From contig NZ_FZON01000006.1 in NCBI RefSeq assembly GCF_900188425.1, forward strand, positions 62,001 to 126,000: a stretch of 64,000 bases of DNA, in the 5' to 3' direction. The notes below the pieces were generated by a model that made no database searches, had not been told where the DNA came from, and saw only the letters and a program-made list of their open reading frames with translations. The stretch's first letter is position 1. Each line of letters starts with the position of its first letter. A program made the translations under genes and the position numbers. This stretch comes from Antarctobacter heliothermus. Its GTDB lineage: Bacteria > Pseudomonadota > Alphaproteobacteria > Rhodobacterales > Rhodobacteraceae. This document shows, piece by piece, positions 62,008 through 64,000 of this stretch.

Positions 62008-64000
62008 ATGAGCAAGCTGCCCACAAAGGCAGAGGTCCTTGACTGGATCTCCGCCAACCCGACCCTCACCTCGAAACGTGACATCGCCAAGGCCTTTGGC
62101 ATCAAGGGGGCTGACCGGATCGATCTCAAGCGCATCCTGAGAGAGCTTGAAGACGAGGGCCACCTTGAAAAGCGCAAGAAAACCTACCGCGATCCCGACC
62201 GCCTGCCGCCCGTCAGCGTGCTGCAGGTCAAGGCCCCGGACGCCAACGGCGATCTTTTTGCGCAGCCGCTGGAATGGCACGGCGAAGGGGTGGAACCCAC
62301 GGTCCTGCTGATCCCCCGCGCCAGTGATCCCGCGCTGGGAGAGGGCGACCGCATCCTCGCCCGCCTTCAGGTGGTGCATGAGGCCGACCACAACTATGAG
62401 GCCCGTCTGATCCGCCGCATCGGTGCCAGCCCGCGCCGCGTGGTCGGCATCTTCCGCAAGACCGCCGAGGGCGGGCGGATCATGCCCATCGACAAAGGCT
62501 CGGACAAGGAATGGATGGTCGACACCGAAGCAACCGGCGGCGCCCAGGAAGGGGAGCTGGTCGAGGCGGAACAGGCCGGCCCCCCGCGCGGCCGCCTTGG
62601 TCTGCCGCGCGCACGCATCGTCGAACGTCTGGGCGACCCGACCGCCCCGCGCGCCGTGTCGCTGATCGCGATCCATCAGCACGGCATCCCCGACGACTTC
62701 CCGCCAGAGGTGCTGGCAGAGGCCGACAGCATGAAACCTGCGGGCCTGTCCAGACGCACCGACCTGCGGGACATGCCGCTAATCACCATCGACCCGATCG
62801 ACGCCCGCGACCGCGACGACGCGATCTTTGCCGAACCGGACGACGATCCGCAAAACGAAGGCGGCCATGTGCTGTGGGTCGCCATCGCCGATGTGGCCCA
62901 CTACGTCACTCCCGGCTCAGCGCTGGACCGCGAGGCAAAGTCGCGCGGAAACTCGTCCTACTTTCCTGACCGGGTTGTCCCGATGCTGCCCGACCGCCTG
63001 TCCGGCGATCTGTGCTCATTGCACGAAGGCGTGCCGCGCGCCTGTATCGCCGTTCGGATGCGGATCGACGCGCAGGGCAACAAGCTGGGCCAGCGGTTCT
63101 ATCGCGGGCTGATGCGCTCACCTGCGTCGCTGAACTATGCCGAGGTGCAGGCGGCCATCGACGGCACCCCAAACGACAAGACCGGCCCGCTGCTGGCGCC
63201 GGTGCTGAAGCCCCTCTATGCCGCGTATGACGCGCTCAAATCCGCCCGTGAGCGGCGCCAGCCGCTGGACTTGGACCTGCCGGAACGCAAGATCAAACTG
63301 GACGAGGACGGCAAGGTCACTTCGGTCGATTTCGCCGACCGGCTGGATGCGCACAAGCTGATCGAGGAATTCATGGTGCTGGCCAATGTCGCCGCCGCCG
63401 AAACCCTGATCGCCAAGGACACGCCGCTGCTGTTCCGCGTCCATGAGGAACCACCGCAGGAAAAGTTGGAGTCGCTGCGGGACACCGCAGAATCCGCCGG
63501 GCTGACGCTGGCCAAGGGACAGGTGCTGAAAACTCACCACCTGAACCAGTTGCTGCATCAGGCCGCCAAGACCGGCGAGGCGGAATTGATCAATCTGGCC
63601 ACGCTGCGATCGATGACCCAAGCCTACTACAGCCCAAAGAATTTTGGCCATTTTGGCCTCGCGCTGCAGAACTACGGGCATTTCACCTCGCCGATCCGAC
63701 GTTACTCGGACCTGATCGTGCACCGCGCGTTAGTCACGGCGCACAAATGGGGTGATGACGGCCTCAGCGTGCAGGACATCGAACGGCTGGAGACCACGGC
63801 GCAGCATATCAGCGACACGGAACGCCGGTCGATGATGGCCGAACGCGACACTACCGACCGCTATCTGGCCGCCTTTCTGTCAGAACGGCTGGGGGCGGAG
63901 TTCACGGGCCGTGTCTCTGGCATCGCCAAGTTTGGCCTCTTCGTCAAACTGGATGAAACCGGGGCAGACGGGCTGGTGCCGATCAGCACGCTCGGGAATG
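62008..64000 (+). CDS. rnr: ribonuclease R (3' end outside window)
   Basis: About 664 residues of the 3'-5' exoribonuclease are present. A winged helix-like N-terminus (residues 1-60), cold-shock domains, and the RNB catalytic domain with ITIDPIDARDRDDAIF (the Asp cluster) and HFTSPIRRYSDLIVHRAL are seen. The S1 domain starts at EFTGRVSGIAKFGLFVKL and is cut by the window. RNase R degrades structured RNA and takes part in rRNA and tmRNA quality control. Starts at 62008 and 61984 are in frame; neither has a strong ribosome-binding site. Confidence 0.95.
   Translation, partial: MSKLPTKAEVLDWISANPTLTSKRDIAKAFGIKGADRIDLKRILRELEDEGHLEKRKKTYRDPDRLPPVSVLQVKAPDANGDLFAQPLEWHGEGVEPTVLLIPRASDPALGEGDRILARLQVVHEADHNYEARLIRRIGASPRRVVGIFRKTAEGGRIMPIDKGSDKEWMVDTEATGGAQEGELVEAEQAGPPRGRLGLPRARIVERLGDPTAPRAVSLIAIHQHGIPDDFPPEVLAEADSMKPAGLSRRTDLRDMPLITIDPIDARDRDDAIFAEPDDDPQNEGGHVLWVAIADVAHYVTPGSALDREAKSRGNSSYFPDRVVPMLPDRLSGDLCSLHEGVPRACIAVRMRIDAQGNKLGQRFYRGLMRSPASLNYAEVQAAIDGTPNDKTGPLLAPVLKPLYAAYDALKSARERRQPLDLDLPERKIKLDEDGKVTSVDFADRLDAHKLIEEFMVLANVAAAETLIAKDTPLLFRVHEEPPQEKLESLRDTAESAGLTLAKGQVLKTHHLNQLLHQAAKTGEAELINLATLRSMTQAYYSPKNFGHFGLALQNYGHFTSPIRRYSDLIVHRALVTAHKWGDDGLSVQDIERLETTAQHISDTERRSMMAERDTTDRYLAAFLSERLGAEFTGRVSGIAKFGLFVKLDETGADGLVPISTLGN

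Noticed and set aside
1-64000. tRNA, rRNA, CRISPR, insertion sequence or prophage
   Set aside because: Reading for T-arm consensus, regular direct repeats, transposase motifs and phage gene runs gave nothing credible.

Overview
The window looks like chromosome of a GC-rich marine alphaproteobacterium of the order Rhodobacterales (Roseobacter group). The reasons are: an F0 ATP synthase operon separate from F1 with a second b-type subunit (atpI-atpB-atpE-b'-b); MipZ in place of a Min system; the order ffh - GNAT genes - chorismate mutase - rpsP - rimM - trmD - rplS - rpmE; DUF2794; and high-GC codon use throughout. I see no rRNA, tRNA, CRISPR array, prophage or insertion sequence. Most genes are housekeeping or ordinary accessory genes. 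Two genes, smc at the left edge and rnr at the right edge, are cut by the window.

Layout. 1-5.2 kb: smc, a small lipoprotein, a ten-helix membrane protein behind two tandem operators, and mipZ. 5.3-8.1 kb: F0 operon, with strong hairpins on both sides of the c-subunit gene. 8.2-14.9 kb: hydrolase with ArsR regulator, winged-helix/TPR regulator opposite a DUF302 protein, EamA exporter with LysR regulator opposite an azoreductase, and a small soluble protein. 15.2-26.4 kb: translation cluster, carrying five coupled GNAT acetyltransferases, a 45-residue membrane protein and three lineage-specific genes. 26.4-31.4 kb: PGRP-like amidase, class III aminotransferase, HNH nuclease, AGCS symporter and universal stress protein. 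31.6-35.2 kb: sulfide:quinone oxidoreductase fused to DUF442, then a SulP transporter. 35.2-46.6 kb: phosphatase, GFA protein, serC-serA with a structured leader, DUF2330, paaK/paaI, DUF2794, agmatinase-type ureohydrolase, NlpC/P60 and M17 peptidases. 46.7-49.6 kb: carbonic anhydrase, SbtA-type bicarbonate transporter and SbtB-type PII protein. 49.9-60 kb: asd, dapD and dapE (lysine/diaminopimelate pathway), a nucleotide-sugar dehydratase, LOG protein, threonine dehydratase-like enzyme, glutamate-receptor-like channel and degenerate Hint protein. 60-64 kb: GNAT, DUF2064, a frameshifted membrane gene and rnr.

The main discovery candidates are listed here. (1) ATTC-N8-GAAT operators of the SqrR/BigR persulfide-sensor type lie at three separate promoters: two in tandem before the unknown ten-helix protein, one before DUF442-SQR and one before SulP. 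They predict a sulfide-responsive regulon that includes an unstudied membrane protein. (2) A 72-bp element with a 16-bp perfect palindrome occurs twice, 50 kb apart, with identical internal spacing. (3) Five GNAT genes sit in tandem inside the ribosomal/SRP cluster. (4) A glutamate-receptor-like channel has lost the potassium filter signature. (5) A carbonic anhydrase-SbtA-SbtB module lies behind an operator-like palindrome. (6) A convergent-gene terminator occurs in two copies that show compensatory base changes.
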